Below, piece after piece: positions 1-11,600 of a DNA stretch of 64,000 nucleotides (the stretch's first letter is position 1; each line of letters starts with the position of its first letter). The stretch comes from Onthophagus taurus (taxonomy: Eukaryota; Arthropoda; Insecta; Coleoptera; Scarabaeidae). The notes beneath the pieces were generated by a model that saw only the letters and a program-made list of their open reading frames with translations, was not told where the DNA came from and made no database searches. The position numbers were made by a program, and so were the translations under genes. The stretch covers positions 6,014,001 through 6,078,000 of the forward strand of contig NC_091967.1 in assembly GCF_036711975.1 (NCBI RefSeq), in the 5' to 3' direction.

Positions 1-641
1 AACCTACTTTTAAAATCTTTATTGAAAGGTCAAATTTGATGCAAATTCCTGAGGATATACTATTATATTCACTAAGGTTAAGTTTATGTCACGAGCGTAC
101 TGAGTGGCATAATTAACCTGAGTGAATAATAGCTCATTATATGTGAGTAGAATACTATACTTTGTCTACGACTATTGAAATTGATTACTTTTTTGAATAA
201 AGTTTAAACGTCAATGTGACACAAATTCAATGTTACTAACTGTAACCAACTTCACAACAATATGTCAAAATTAAATGTCAATTTTATAAACGAAAATTAA
301 TTAATTTATGCTTAAATCATACGAAAAAAGGAATTTGTTTAGGTTTTTTAATGTCAAACCTTTAGAAACTTATCCCTTATCCCTATTCCCTTATCCCTAT
401 TCAAGAATGAAATTTTTTGCGAAAAAAAAATCCAAAAGTGGACAAAGCTTTTTCAGTGATTTTGTGCAGTGATTACAACAAACTTTGTCGTAATTTTTTT
501 TATGGAGCCGTTGCGAAGATATCGACCTCTAAAGTGAGGTGCCTCGACTTTTGGCACCAATTTAAAACGAAAAAGTCAATAAAGAGAGCTTGGCAGTTCG
601 TTGGCAAATCAGTAAAAAAGCTCAACATATTTGGTGCTATG

Positions 642-1085
642 GTCAATCATGTCGGGAAAAGTTTGGTAAGGTTTGCTTTTTAAGAAATGTCAATCATTCC
701 ATTAAATAATGTTGGATTAGGTCAGTTTTGTTTACAAATGTTAATCATCTTGGGAGAAAATGTTGAGTAAGGTTAGTTTTCTTTTGACCTGTCAATCATC
801 CAGGTAAAGAACGTTGAGTAAGGTCAGTTTTCTTTTGTAATGTCAATTATAGTACGAAGGAATGCTGAGAAAGGTTAATTTTGTTTACAAATGTCAATCA
901 TCTAGGGAATGAATGTAAGGTTAGTTTTCTTTGGTTTTCTTTTGAGCTTATCAAGAATGTTGAGTAAGAATGTCAGTTTTCTTTTGAAATGTCAATCATC
1001 TTCGGAAAGAATGTTAGTAAGGTTAGTTTTGTTTTGAAATGTCAATCATCCAGGTATAGAATATTGAGTAAGGTTAATTTTTTCA
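642..1085. repeat. 51-bp minisatellite, about 8 diverged units
   Basis: Successive units start with TCAATCAT, continue through a purine-rich core ending in GTTGAGTAAGGT, and end in AGTTTTCTTTTGAAATG or a close variant. Unit starts fall near 642, 687, 738, 789, 840, 891, 987 and 1037, giving a spacing close to 51 bp; one unit near 891-986 is enlarged. Units differ by substitutions and small indels, so the array is old. No coding assignment is made. Confidence 0.85.
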
Positions 1086-2983
1086 GCGGTAGATAAAAGT
1101 TAAGAAATTGAAAAGGAAGTTGTGATGATAAATGCATCTCTTGTCTTAAATGTAGAAATTGTTGATACAGAAGATTTAAAAGAACTTTAGAGAGAATGAA
1201 TTAAACTTTTGACGAATCCAATACGGATGAAGAGGATTCAAATGTAGATATTTCTTCTAACACTTGGCTATCGATGATCCAAGCTTGGGATTTCCTTAGA
1301 GAGGTAGCTGTTAATAAACACCTCGACACAAAAATGGTAGAAAGAGTTGCGATAACTAACATTTATGATCAAGGTTATTCAAAAATTCATAAATCTAAGA
1401 TTTGACAAACAACATATCTAACAATAAGTCGCTAGGCTTGCAACACCAATTGCTTAATTTGTTGAGAGTACAAAGAAGTAACACCAGATAAAAAATTCAT
1501 TAAAAATAGCCAAAATTGATTCAGGGAAATTAAAACGTATAGTAAATAAAAATATCTAATAATAATTATGACAAGCTGTATTTGAATATTGCTTTATTTA
1601 CATATTATAAAATAAGTTGTGTTTATTTAAATTTTTATTGAAGTTTTAAGAAAATAATGTTTGATTGGCATTTTGTATGACGTCTTTGAAGTTTAATTTA
1701 ACATAATAAAATTTTAATTTTTCTCCTATAAACAATTTGACTTTAGAGTTGTCAATAATTAAAAATTTCCGTTTATTATTCAAATTAATCACTTTTATCA
1801 TTCATTTTAATCTCAAGCGTCACAAAATTGTTTTAATACCTTTATCTAATAGTAAATTATTCACCATTAAAAAACGTATTCATACCTATTTCGTCCTAGA
1901 ATAATTTCAAAGTCACTCTCTGAATAAAAATTTTTTTTCTTTCTGTTTTATCGTGTTTTTTATATTGATTTTGAGGATAAAGATTGCACCGATTAATATG
2001 CTATTAACTGGTTTTGTTGGTAGAATGGAACACTTTGTAAATGGAACGGAAATTCAATAAGGTGACTTTTGACCATCGAGTGATAATAAAAAGATTGTTT
2101 TTAAGCGCATGTAAAAAACATGATCCTTATTTTGTATGGAAATTAAAATAGCGTGCGTAAATAAATTTTGCATCGACAATAACGTATGCAAAGAATTCTT
2201 TAAATTGACAATAAATACGCATTTAAATTTTTAATTAAAAGTTCACATCCGATTTTTTATAACCTTAAGGTAGAAATGTACGCAATAGTATTTTGACGTA
2301 AATCAATGTCCATTTCTATAATTTAGGTGATCAATCAATAATGAATCGAGTTCTAATTATTGGCCTGCACGGAATTTAATTAGTTTGATTCCAATTTACG
2401 TATTTTATAATTTTTTCTTGATTAAAGTTATTATTATAATTGCAATCTACGTAAACTTCATTAATCATTACTGTTTCAATGTAATAATCTGTATCAGTTA
2501 TCTCAAAGTTCCGACAATTAGTCAAAAAATAAACATTAAAAATGTTGTCCAACAAGCGAAATTTGTATCAAGATATTCTGAGATCTAATTTTGGTACGTA
2601 GTCATGCTCTGTCGACAGGAACTAGCCGAAATACAGAGGTCCCTATGAAGTTTTGCAAAATCATTGGATAATGACAGGTAGTATAAAACATTGAGGATAT
2701 CTTTCCTTTTTTCGGATTTAACTCAAAAATTGAATTGTAATACTTTCTCTTTATATACCAACAAATTAAGTTACGTAGAGCTCTGAGTGTGCTCACAATT
2801 ATGCGAAAATGTACTCGTACGATATTCAATGATAACTCAAAAATTTTACATTTCATAAACGTCAGATGCATCGGAAAATGAATTGCACTGAGTGGTCGTA
2901 TCATCAAGATGGCTGGCGACTTCGTGAATTTAATTTCAAATGTGATACACAATGATGGACAAAACTACTGACGAGTTGACGGA

Positions 2984-3420
2984 CTAAGAAGTTGAGGTGT
3001 GTCTTTAATCGGCAGTGCCCAGTAAAGACACCAATTAGAACTTTAATGCTGTTAGTAGCAATTCCTAAAATATTCCCGGGTTTGACAGTGGCGATGTTAA
3101 TAAATGGTCCACAGTGGGCGAAGTCTCTCTTCAGACCACAGTCTAATCCTATGTTTGGCCATCGACTGCTAGCTGTGACCCCAGAAACGTTTTAGTCCTG
3201 CCCTCTCATGCTAGCTCATCTGCCGCTTCATTGCCACCAACCCCAGAGTGACCTGGGACCCAAATCAAAAAAACTCTGTTATAACAACTCAGTATGTTTA
3301 AAGATCTTTTACCGCCTGGAGACCGGCTTGACTGTCTGAGAAAAATCGTACTGTCATCTTCTTCCTCCCTCTCTCAAAAAGGATTTGTACATGCTCTGTA
3401 CATGCAAGAATCATTCAAAC
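2984..3420 (-). mobile_element. Non-LTR (LINE) fragment, RNase H/3' region
   Basis: On the minus strand this matches, almost base for base over long stretches, the better preserved RNase H-encoding fragment at about 30430-31340. Shared landmarks include GTCTTTAATCGGCAGTG, TTTGGCCATCG and GCTCATCTGCCGCTTCATTG. It carries frame breaks and is a dead copy. It is one of three copies of this 3' region in the window. Confidence 0.7.
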
Positions 3421-3509
3421 AGTTCTAATAATAGACTTTTCAGAATAACATCCCGAAAAAAGTCGCTGGTCTTCAACTAGACTTTGCTCAATCTCATATG
3501 ATTTAGGAA

Positions 3510-3680
3510 ATGACTTCCTGGTCCAGGGTTTTGTTTACTGAAAAATCGAAGAACAATATTTTTGGAAATGATGGTTTACCAAAAATTTGGAAGAAACGAA
3601 ACACTGCGATAAAGCTGAAAAATTTGTTACCAACACTAAAGCACGGTGGAAGGTGTGTCATGGTTTGGGGATCTAAGTAG
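3510..3680 (+). mobile_element. Tc1-like transposase fragment
   Basis: Translation from the ATG at 3510 to a TAG at 3678-3680 gives 56 residues with the Tc1 transposase pattern: WSRVLFT, then IFGNDG, IW, LKNLLPTLKHGGRCVMVWG. In active Tc1 transposases the first segment contains the catalytic Asp in a T/SDES context; here it reads TEKS, so the Asp is gone. Nothing like a full-length transposase surrounds it. An old, inactive DNA-transposon relic. Confidence 0.75.
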
Positions 3681-3687
3681 CTCTACC

Positions 3688-3864
3688 AAATAAGGCCACC
3701 TTAAGGGACAAAAACACAAAACAACAATACACAACTGTAATTTCGCGATTAAGCAAGAGACCAAATCGTGACGGAACATGTGCGTAACATTATGTCTTTC
3801 CCCTCATTATTTGCAAATCAACTTTTAGATTTGTATTTTAATCAACAAAAAAGTGGCCTTATTA
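3688..3864. mobile_element. Small inverted-repeat element beside the Tc1 relic
   Basis: TAAGGCCACCTT at 3691-3702 is mirrored by AAGTGGCCTTA at 3851-3861, with one mismatch or a 1-nt difference depending on alignment. The arms enclose about 150 bp with no coding capacity. It looks like a short non-autonomous element or the paired ends of a deleted element next to the Tc1 fragment. The target-site duplication could not be fixed. Confidence 0.45.
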
Positions 3865-4703
3865 CGCCTTTACTTAGAACACTCAGATACACTCAGAACC
3901 TGTTTGGAGCGTCTGATGAAATCCAGAAGAGACAATAAACTTAGTTGCTTCAATGAAATACTGAAAGTTTTAAAAACTACCATTACGTGGATATGCTATA
4001 TGTAGATTTTTGTCATGTTAATTTTTGTGTTATTTGATGAAATTTTGTTATGTGGCTCTTGAAGCTATTTGTGTTTTCTTCTGCTGTGAGTAAATAAATT
4101 TCTCTGATTGCCCTGTAATACTAATTTTTTTGTTACCTCAATATGTTTTTCAAAACCTCACTATAATTAATTATTGCACAAATAACATTTAAATGCGTTT
4201 TTTGTATTATTTTAATTTAATTTTTTTTATTTCCAAGTTAACATCATATTTTTATGATGAAAAAATTACTTTCTTTAACGACTCATCTGGGCAGTATTAT
4301 AACATAACTGTATCTATAATAGTTAAGTTCTGTAAATCCTCAAAATAAACTGCGTTTCCTGAATTGGAAATCTTATCTTGTTCGTATTCTGCACAAGCTT
4401 AAACTCTTTTTCCTTCTAAATATCATATTCAGTACAATTTGGATCAACGGAATTTTGGAAATACGTAGATTGCTTTTCATAACATTCTCTTTCTTGTCTG
4501 GGTGCCTCATACACTTCTCATTTCTGTAGTTATCTTGTCCTGTCCGGGCTGGAACACCTTAAATTTATTAATAGAAATATATTTTGTTAATTTTATTCTT
4601 ATTATCTTCATACCATTAAATATTTTTGTGAATTTTTCTCTTGGGTATCCCTCCACGTGTTACACAATCGTGAATTTTCGTTAAACGTCGTAACCATCCC
4701 AAG

Positions 4704-4713
4704 TATATATAAG
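4704..4713 (+). promoter_or_regulatory. TATA-like box, candidate promoter of the first ELOVL gene
   Basis: TATATATAAG lies in a locally GC-richer stretch (4720-4900) that contrasts with the AT-rich surroundings. A start site about 25-30 bp downstream, near 4735-4740, would give a leader running to the donor at 5292. The link to the ELOVL gene is inferred from orientation and the absence of any other plus-strand gene. Confidence 0.3.
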
Positions 4714-4734
4714 TAACACGTAGCCGATCCGCGA

Positions 4735-5291
4735 GGAATTTCGTCCGTTGTAAAACCAACCAACCAACCAGTAACGAATCGGACGAATCCGGGGCCCCCC
4801 AGTTGAGTCGTCGCCGCCGTTCGAGTTCGACCCAGAGCTTCACTCTCTCGATACATATATCGCCGGGCTTTTAATAGTTAGACGCCGTGCCACCCGCCAA
4901 AAGCCAACGCCTACGGCTCCATAGAAAAAAAAATACATTAACAAACACATCAATTTTAGCGGGTAATAATGTGTAAAAGAATTAAGAAGAAGAATCTAGA
5001 TAAATTGTAATCCATAAATTTTATTATTTATACAAAATTTTCATCCAAAAAACGCGAGTGTATTGATTTTAATTGCCGGTGAAAAGGAGGGTTAAAATTA
5101 TTCGTGATAAACCACGGAAAAAAAGTACTTTTTGATAATATTTTTCAAAGTGAAACAACCGGAAACGTTTTAAACAACTACCGGTTGTTTGTTGAGACGT
5201 TCAAGAAATAACGGAAAAGAAGGGTGTAGAAAGAATTTTAATTTAGAAAAATCGTGTAAAATCAATTAGTTATTTTAAAATTACACTTAAG
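4735..5291 (+). other. Putative 5' noncoding exon of ELOVL gene 1
   Basis: The stretch ends at a strong donor (AAG|GTGAGT, intron starting 5292). The next plausible acceptor is TTTTTTGATTGCAG at 8641-8654, which leads to the ATG at 8691. The first noncoding exon would therefore be separated from the coding exons by an intron of about 3.4 kb. The left boundary is a guess from the TATA-like box. An alternative acceptor with a long T tract is present at 6054. Confidence 0.35.
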
Positions 5292-6565
5292 GTGAGTACA
5301 ACGTTTCTTTTTATTAATATTTGCTTTATTTTATCCATTCAATTTGATTTTAACTATGTTACGTTGGTGTTTAAGATAACGTGTAACTCGGTAACTGTAA
5401 AGTAAATAAAATACATAAATGACTTCTTAGAAAAAACGTTGGTTTATAAAAGGATTTAAGAAAAGAAAAAGAAAAATTTTATTTTTTTATAACTGGACGA
5501 AAGGAAAGAATAAAAAGGGTTTTTTATGGGAGGGTTTTTGACCGCACCCTTTATGCTGCAAACTACTTGGTCTATAAACCCTGTGTTACGTCATTACTAC
5601 TGCCCTAGAAAGTGAAATAGGGTAAAATTTAAATAACACATTACACGAAATCTAAAATTATCCTGAATAAGATAGAATGAAATTACTATGACTCGTTTTA
5701 CTCCTACCAAATCAACTGATAAATTTAATAAATGAGAGAACATATTTCCGATGACTCAGAACGATTTATAATACCTAAAAATGATAAACAATAATGGTTT
5801 AGTAATCTTCCAAATAACTTTTCCAAAATTAAAATATTTGTTTGTTAATTAAAAGCTTAAAAAAAATTCCTTTCAGAAAATTTTACCTGTCAATAACAAT
5901 AACAAACATTTACGTCTAAAACGAAGAAACCGAATAATCGCACATGAATAATGAAAAATTACATTTACATTTTCTTAGATGAAATATTTTAAGAGATTTT
6001 GTAAAAATACCTACATTAAATTTACCACGTTTTTTTAATTTTTTTTTTTTTCAGAGATGTCAGTGTTAAATTTGGAGTGAGAATATGAGTTATTATAAAA
6101 CGAGGAAAAGTAAAAGTTGCAACTGTCCATGAATAAGAATATATCAATTTAATTTTTTCAACCACTCTACACTCTTATTAGAAAAACACTTGCTTTATAT
6201 AATATAGTTTATTTTTGTATAGTACCTGTCAAATTGCTGGTGACAGTTGGCAAGATCAACAGGGAATTTAGTTCTAATATGTTTTGAAATCAACTTATGT
6301 CACGCTGACGTTTGAACTAGTTATTTAAAAAGAATAAAATTAAGTTTTTGGTTTTTTATAATTATGCATTAATAATTGAAATAAAATAAAAGTATAAAAA
6401 AAGCGCAACTAACTGGGAGTTACTAAAAATGTTACTAGATAACACCAATAGAAACCCTAAAAATTTCACTTTGACAGGTATTTAAAAAAAAATTAAACTA
6501 TGCTATATAATTTTATTCTCACCTAAATTTACAACTACATTACCTTACATAAATTATATATAGAA

Positions 6566-6800
6566 TAGGAGAACCAACCAAACTTGCACCGCGACCTCAA
6601 AGATCTATTGTACACCGATAGATAACACTATCAAATTTCACCGTGCAATTCAATGCTCTTAACGAACATTAATGCCTTGCACGGTAAAAAGTCATTCAGA
6701 ACTGGTCCACAGTAGGCGAAGTCTCACTTCAGCCCACAGTCCAATCTAGTGTTTGGCCATCGCAAATGATATACCAATTGCTGGCTCTGGCCCAACAAAC
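6566..6800 (-). mobile_element. LINE fragment in the first ELOVL intron
   Basis: The sequence from ACCAACCAAACTTGCACC through GGTCCACAGTAGGCGAAGTC to TTTGGCCATCGCAAATGATAT matches the LINE fragment at 30430-30850 in the same relative order, with an internal deletion. It is a short relic, in the same orientation as the other two copies. The remainder of 5292-8650 is AT-rich intron in which I see no other feature. Confidence 0.65.
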
Positions 6801-8690
6801 TTAAACTTATAAATGATAGTTCTGACCACTTCCTCTATATGCAAAATTCAAAGGAGATAGGCAAAGCAGAACATCCATTGCTAGAGTTGGCGTTGTAGTT
6901 ATCGCACCAGAGATTAGCTACAACGTTGAATTTGAGAAAAAATTTTACATAATTACAGATAAAAAATTACGTACGGTTTTGACTTTTGCAATTCAAGCTT
7001 GGATGTCAAAACGAAATTTAACCAAGTTTCACATTAAATGTCAACAAAGTACCTAGGTCACAACAAAGTTTTTAAACCATGCTAATGAAGTGGTCTTTAT
7101 GACCGATGTACACTAAAAGTTTATTAAAATATATTTATTTACTTAAATTAAAGGGATATACGAAATTTGACAATTTAAAAATAAAATGTGCAACCTAGTA
7201 TTAAGTCTATTTATTATTGCGCCATAGTTCCAAGTTGAAGGCGATCTTTTAAGAATTCCGATTAGGCAACACCGTCAGGTGTGAATCTTTATTTTAGAGA
7301 AAATAATGATTCATCTCTAAGGATTTTTCTTAATAATGTACCATCAAAGTACACTTTGTACTTTTCAGTACAGTTTGTTTAAGTGTGAACGCCACCTATT
7401 GATTTCTATTACGTACTGTATTGTTATGTACTTAATTTTAGTAAGTACAAATTAAACTCTTATTTTATTTTACCACTCAATCTATTTTCGTTGTAGGTAG
7501 ACTAAAAACTGTATTTCGTAACATTGAATAAATAAAAGAGATAACATTTTTTGAATATTAAGAAAAAATTACAAAGATATCAAAACTTTTATTTAAGTAC
7601 GATATAAAATTCTTAATAATATCGTTTTTATTAAATTTGCGTTACATAAATTTATTATTCGTGTTTATATAAAAGTAAACGACCGGTTTTTTTTATTGAA
7701 TAGAAAGATGATAGCGTCAAGGTCATTGCTAGTTATTGAAATAACGTAAGTGTAGTGTATGTGCACCTTTTAGCATTTCTATGCTAAACGACGAATTATG
7801 TTTGCTGAAAAACATCGCTTACCTTCAAAATATGTATTTCCGCAACCATAAGAAACCAAAGAGTTTACATATTTACAAATGATGTAACAATCTTTGATTT
7901 AATGAAAAAAAAAAAAAAAAAATTTCGTCAACGATTCGCAAAATTATAGCAATATGTGTGTATAAGGTATTAACACCAACTTATTTGCATTACTTTATTG
8001 TTGGATAAAATGTAAATTTAATTTAACGCTATTTGCATTTAATTATAGTTTTAAACAAATTGTTGTCCAAACTTTAAGTAACCACAGTGTTTAAGTAAGA
8101 AAATGAAGTGACCGTTTTAGATCAATTATTTTAAATAAATGAAATGGTTTTCCCATTTACGAAAGGTGTTTACATCAATTATCAATATACCATCGATCTA
8201 AACTATTATATTTAGAACTGTACTAATTACACGTGTAAAGCTAGTTAAATTGCAATAGATCTAGTTTTCACGTGGAAATAATAAGATAATTCTAGACGAC
8301 CTTTTAAATTAAAATTAATTACAATTAAAATCGGTATCGACTGATTTGCCCTATTTTATTAATTAAATTGTAATAAAAAACGTAATCTATTTTTAATTTT
8401 TCTATTTTTCTCAAAAAAAAGAAATTGTAAAATGGAACATTTTGATTTTGTCTTGGTTTAGAAAAGAAAAAGTAGAACGCAATCCGTTTAATTTATCTTC
8501 TTCTCCGGTGAAACTCTTAATTTTTTTTAAGTAACCCAAATTATTCGGCCAACTGACCATTAGATACACGAAATAGTCTATTTTTTTTGTTGTTGTTATG
8601 TTGGACAGTTTCGAAAGGAATCGCAAAGTGAACGAGATTGTTTTTTGATTGCAGACCACCAAGTGAAAGAAGTCCTCAATTCCATAAAAA

Positions 8691-11600
8691 ATGGCACAAC
8701 TCGTCTCAAATATTTTGGAAAAGTACCATGATTTAATGGATAATAGAAGTGGTAAGTAAAAAAAAAAAATATTATTCAACTTCCTTGCTTAAAACGAATT
8801 CGGTTTAATTTAAGATCTCAAATGTTGGAATTTAACCTCCTGATCTCTTCTAATAATTTATTATTACGATTGAGGGTCGTTTTTAGGTTTAGAAATAGTT
8901 TAAATGGGTCAGATTGAATTAAACCTATTTAAATAAGTTCGTTTTTAAATCTTAAATAAATTTTGTGTGGTAAAAGGTTTTTTGGTATTCAATACAGGAA
9001 GAGATTTTGTGACCGTTGGTTTTGCTTTAAATAGTATGTGGCGTGGTTAAATTCTTTCACGCTTATACTTCGGCCGATGAAAGAAAGAAAGTAGAAATCA
9101 GAAATTGGAATAGAAAAAAAATCGTAAAAAAAAATGTGTCGCTGGGGCACAATTTGTATTAATTTGAAAAATATTTTTATGCTATTTAATACATTTTATA
9201 TCAAATGAGATTTATAGTTTTATTTGGGTATAAATATAAAAAAAAATTGATTTTTTTTTTTTTTAATAAAAATTTAAACGTCATTGTGACATTTCTTGCT
9301 AATGTTACCAACTGTTACCTACTTCACACCAATTAGGAGGTATTAAAGTATAACTCTTAATCGAATAATAACTGTTTTCTAGAACAATAACTAGAACAAT
9401 CTACAATAACAAATCAATATAAAAGATAAAAGAGGCCCAATTAATTGATTGCAAACTATACCCAATCTGTAAATACGGTTTTCACGCATTCCGTTGGGAT
9501 TTACATAATTCCAATACCTTACATTACACTAATTTACATTCCCACACAATGTAAAGGTTGCTTCATCGGTAAAACATATCTTTTTAACGAAATTGCCGCT
9601 ATCTACAACTTTTTTAATCATTAGTTTTAGTTTTGAGGTACTAACAGGCACCGCTCGTTTTTTTGTGCATAAATAATAAACCAAAAAATGTTTTTTTTTC
9701 TATTCTATTCTATTTAGCGAGTACTTACAGCTTTTTTATTGCCGCTTCTCGCATCCCAACTGCCAGCGGTTGTTATGATTTTGATTACCTTCACCTTAGT
9801 TCTCTTCATCTCCACATTGATATCCTGGAACCATTTTTTCATCACCTCTATACTCTGTTTTTAAACCAGGAGGAGTAAACGCGAAAGTCAGATTTACACT
9901 AGGAAAAATCACCAGAAAATATCACTAGATATTTTGGCGGTAAATTTAAATTAATAATTATTATTTATTTATTTACTTATTATTGTATTTATTTTCGTTT
10001 GTTATCGTCAACACTAAACATACAAATTAACATTGAAGTTATGAGTGTATTTATTTCAAAATATAATAAAGAAGGGTTTAAGAACACAAAATTTACAATA
10101 ATGACACGAAACTGTCGAATTGTCAATAACCTAACCTTCAAATTCAAAATTGCCTGTGTGTGAACCTTCCTCGCATTCAACCAACCACGTGCAAGGTCAA
10201 TCTGGTGATAAATTTAAAATACTCCTCCTGGTTTAAAAACAGAGTATAACACATTTGTTAAATATCTATTTCTAGGACTTTTATGGTAACATGTTTAACG
10301 AAAATTTAAACGTCATTGTGACATAAATGAATGCCAAAACATGATATAACAAAATTTGCTGTCAATCTTACCAACTGTCATCAACTTTACAAGAATTTGA
10401 CATGTATTAACTAAATTATATAAAACAAACCAAATTATTAATGCCCAAATCCCTGATAAATGAATAACTTTAATAAATAAATAAAAAAGAAAGAGAAACC
10501 TTGCGATTAACACCTCTAAATCCAATTACAGAAAAACATTTCAGCTTAACTGGATATGTTATAACTATAACATTAAATGAAAAAGATAACGAATTAATAT
10601 AGATAACAAAGGATCCATATTACTTTTAGTCGGTGTATTAATAATACACACATCAAGATTCCATATGGATTTTACGACACTTTTAATAATTTGCATTACA
10701 ATCAATTTTTTTCTAGAAACCTGAATTTTTGCAACTTATTCCACTACATTTTGACCTTGCCCTACTTTCAATGCAGACAACAAATCATTTACACTTTACT
10801 TAAATTATCTCTGAAAATAGAAATACAATGAATTTAATGTTTTGTAATTCAATAACATTTTATTGGACAAATTCGATGACTTTCCATAATCAAAAAATAA
10901 TGTGTTTATTACGTTTAAGAAGTACGTTTCGCAACTTTTAACTTTCTTCTTGTCAAGAATCTTATATAATCAAGTAAAAAGTGAAGCGATCCGGGAGTCT
11001 TAAGAACTCCCCACAACAAGAGAAGTAGACGAATGAAAAGTATGTCATCGGTTTTGTTTATAAGAATCAGTTACGAAATCAACCATCATCACCATTAAGT
11101 TACGAAATACAAAAAAGGAAGAAAAATTAATAACAAAAGAATTATAAAAAATGCACATTCACCAAAAGAATTTTTATTATAGCTGACGTAGAAAAAAAAA
11201 TTAGGTGAAGAGTATTGATTGCAGAAAACGACCTTCTTCACTTTTAATTTTAATCGAACCGATCTAATTAATTAGTTAAAAAATAGTCGGAAGGATAATC
11301 GATTATGTAAAATAGTGAGGTAAATTGGAAATTGTTGTTAAATAGGGCATTCGAGATTCAGGTTTTTTACGTAACACATTTATTAAAACGAAACACGGAA
11401 ACTGAATTATAAAGAAATCGAAAAATAGGAAGAAAGAAAAAGTGTGTTTTCATAGCAAAGTCCGAAATTATAAATTTTACTTTCTATTTGCTGGTTAAAC
11501 AGTTTTTTTTTCACGACACAATCTTATCGTTAGTAAAAGACTTTTTTATTATGAAATAAGAAGCAGCCTTGAAATAAGAATCAAAATGAAAAAAAAAACA

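Larger units (their letters stand above)
1..4700. other. Gene-free left flank with mobile-element debris
   Basis: No multi-exon coding structure was recognised here. The stretch holds the 51-bp minisatellite (642-1085), a LINE RNase H/3' fragment (about 2984-3420), a Tc1-like transposase fragment (3510-3680) and a small inverted-repeat element (3688-3864). It also holds one copy of a dispersed repeat near 205-275 that recurs near 9270, 10300 and 49550. The rest is AT-rich sequence in which I see nothing further. Confidence 0.6.

Noticed and set aside
417-683. 88-codon open frame at the left edge
   Set aside because: No ATG at its start, no recognisable family, no splice partner; it runs into the minisatellite, so most likely chance.
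1180-1400. Acidic, vaguely transposase-like frame (WLSMIQAWDFLREVAV and neighbours)
   Set aside because: Resembles part of pogo/Jerky-type proteins but too short and broken to support a call.
2602-2952. 116-codon minus-strand open frame
   Set aside because: No family resemblance or partner exons. It shares a 19-bp AATACTTTCTCTTTATATA string with 36466-36484, which suggests repeat-derived sequence rather than a gene.
4608-4856. Minus-strand open frames over the TATA-like/GC-rich stretch
   Set aside because: Opposite to the ELOVL leader, no conserved motif, and explained by local GC content.
6054-6084. Strong acceptor-like tract followed by a seven-codon ORF
   Set aside because: No downstream donor could be paired with it, so not annotated as an exon.
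8411-8779. Minus-strand 122-codon open frame across ELOVL exon 1
   Set aside because: Shadow of the coding exon and its intron on the other strand.
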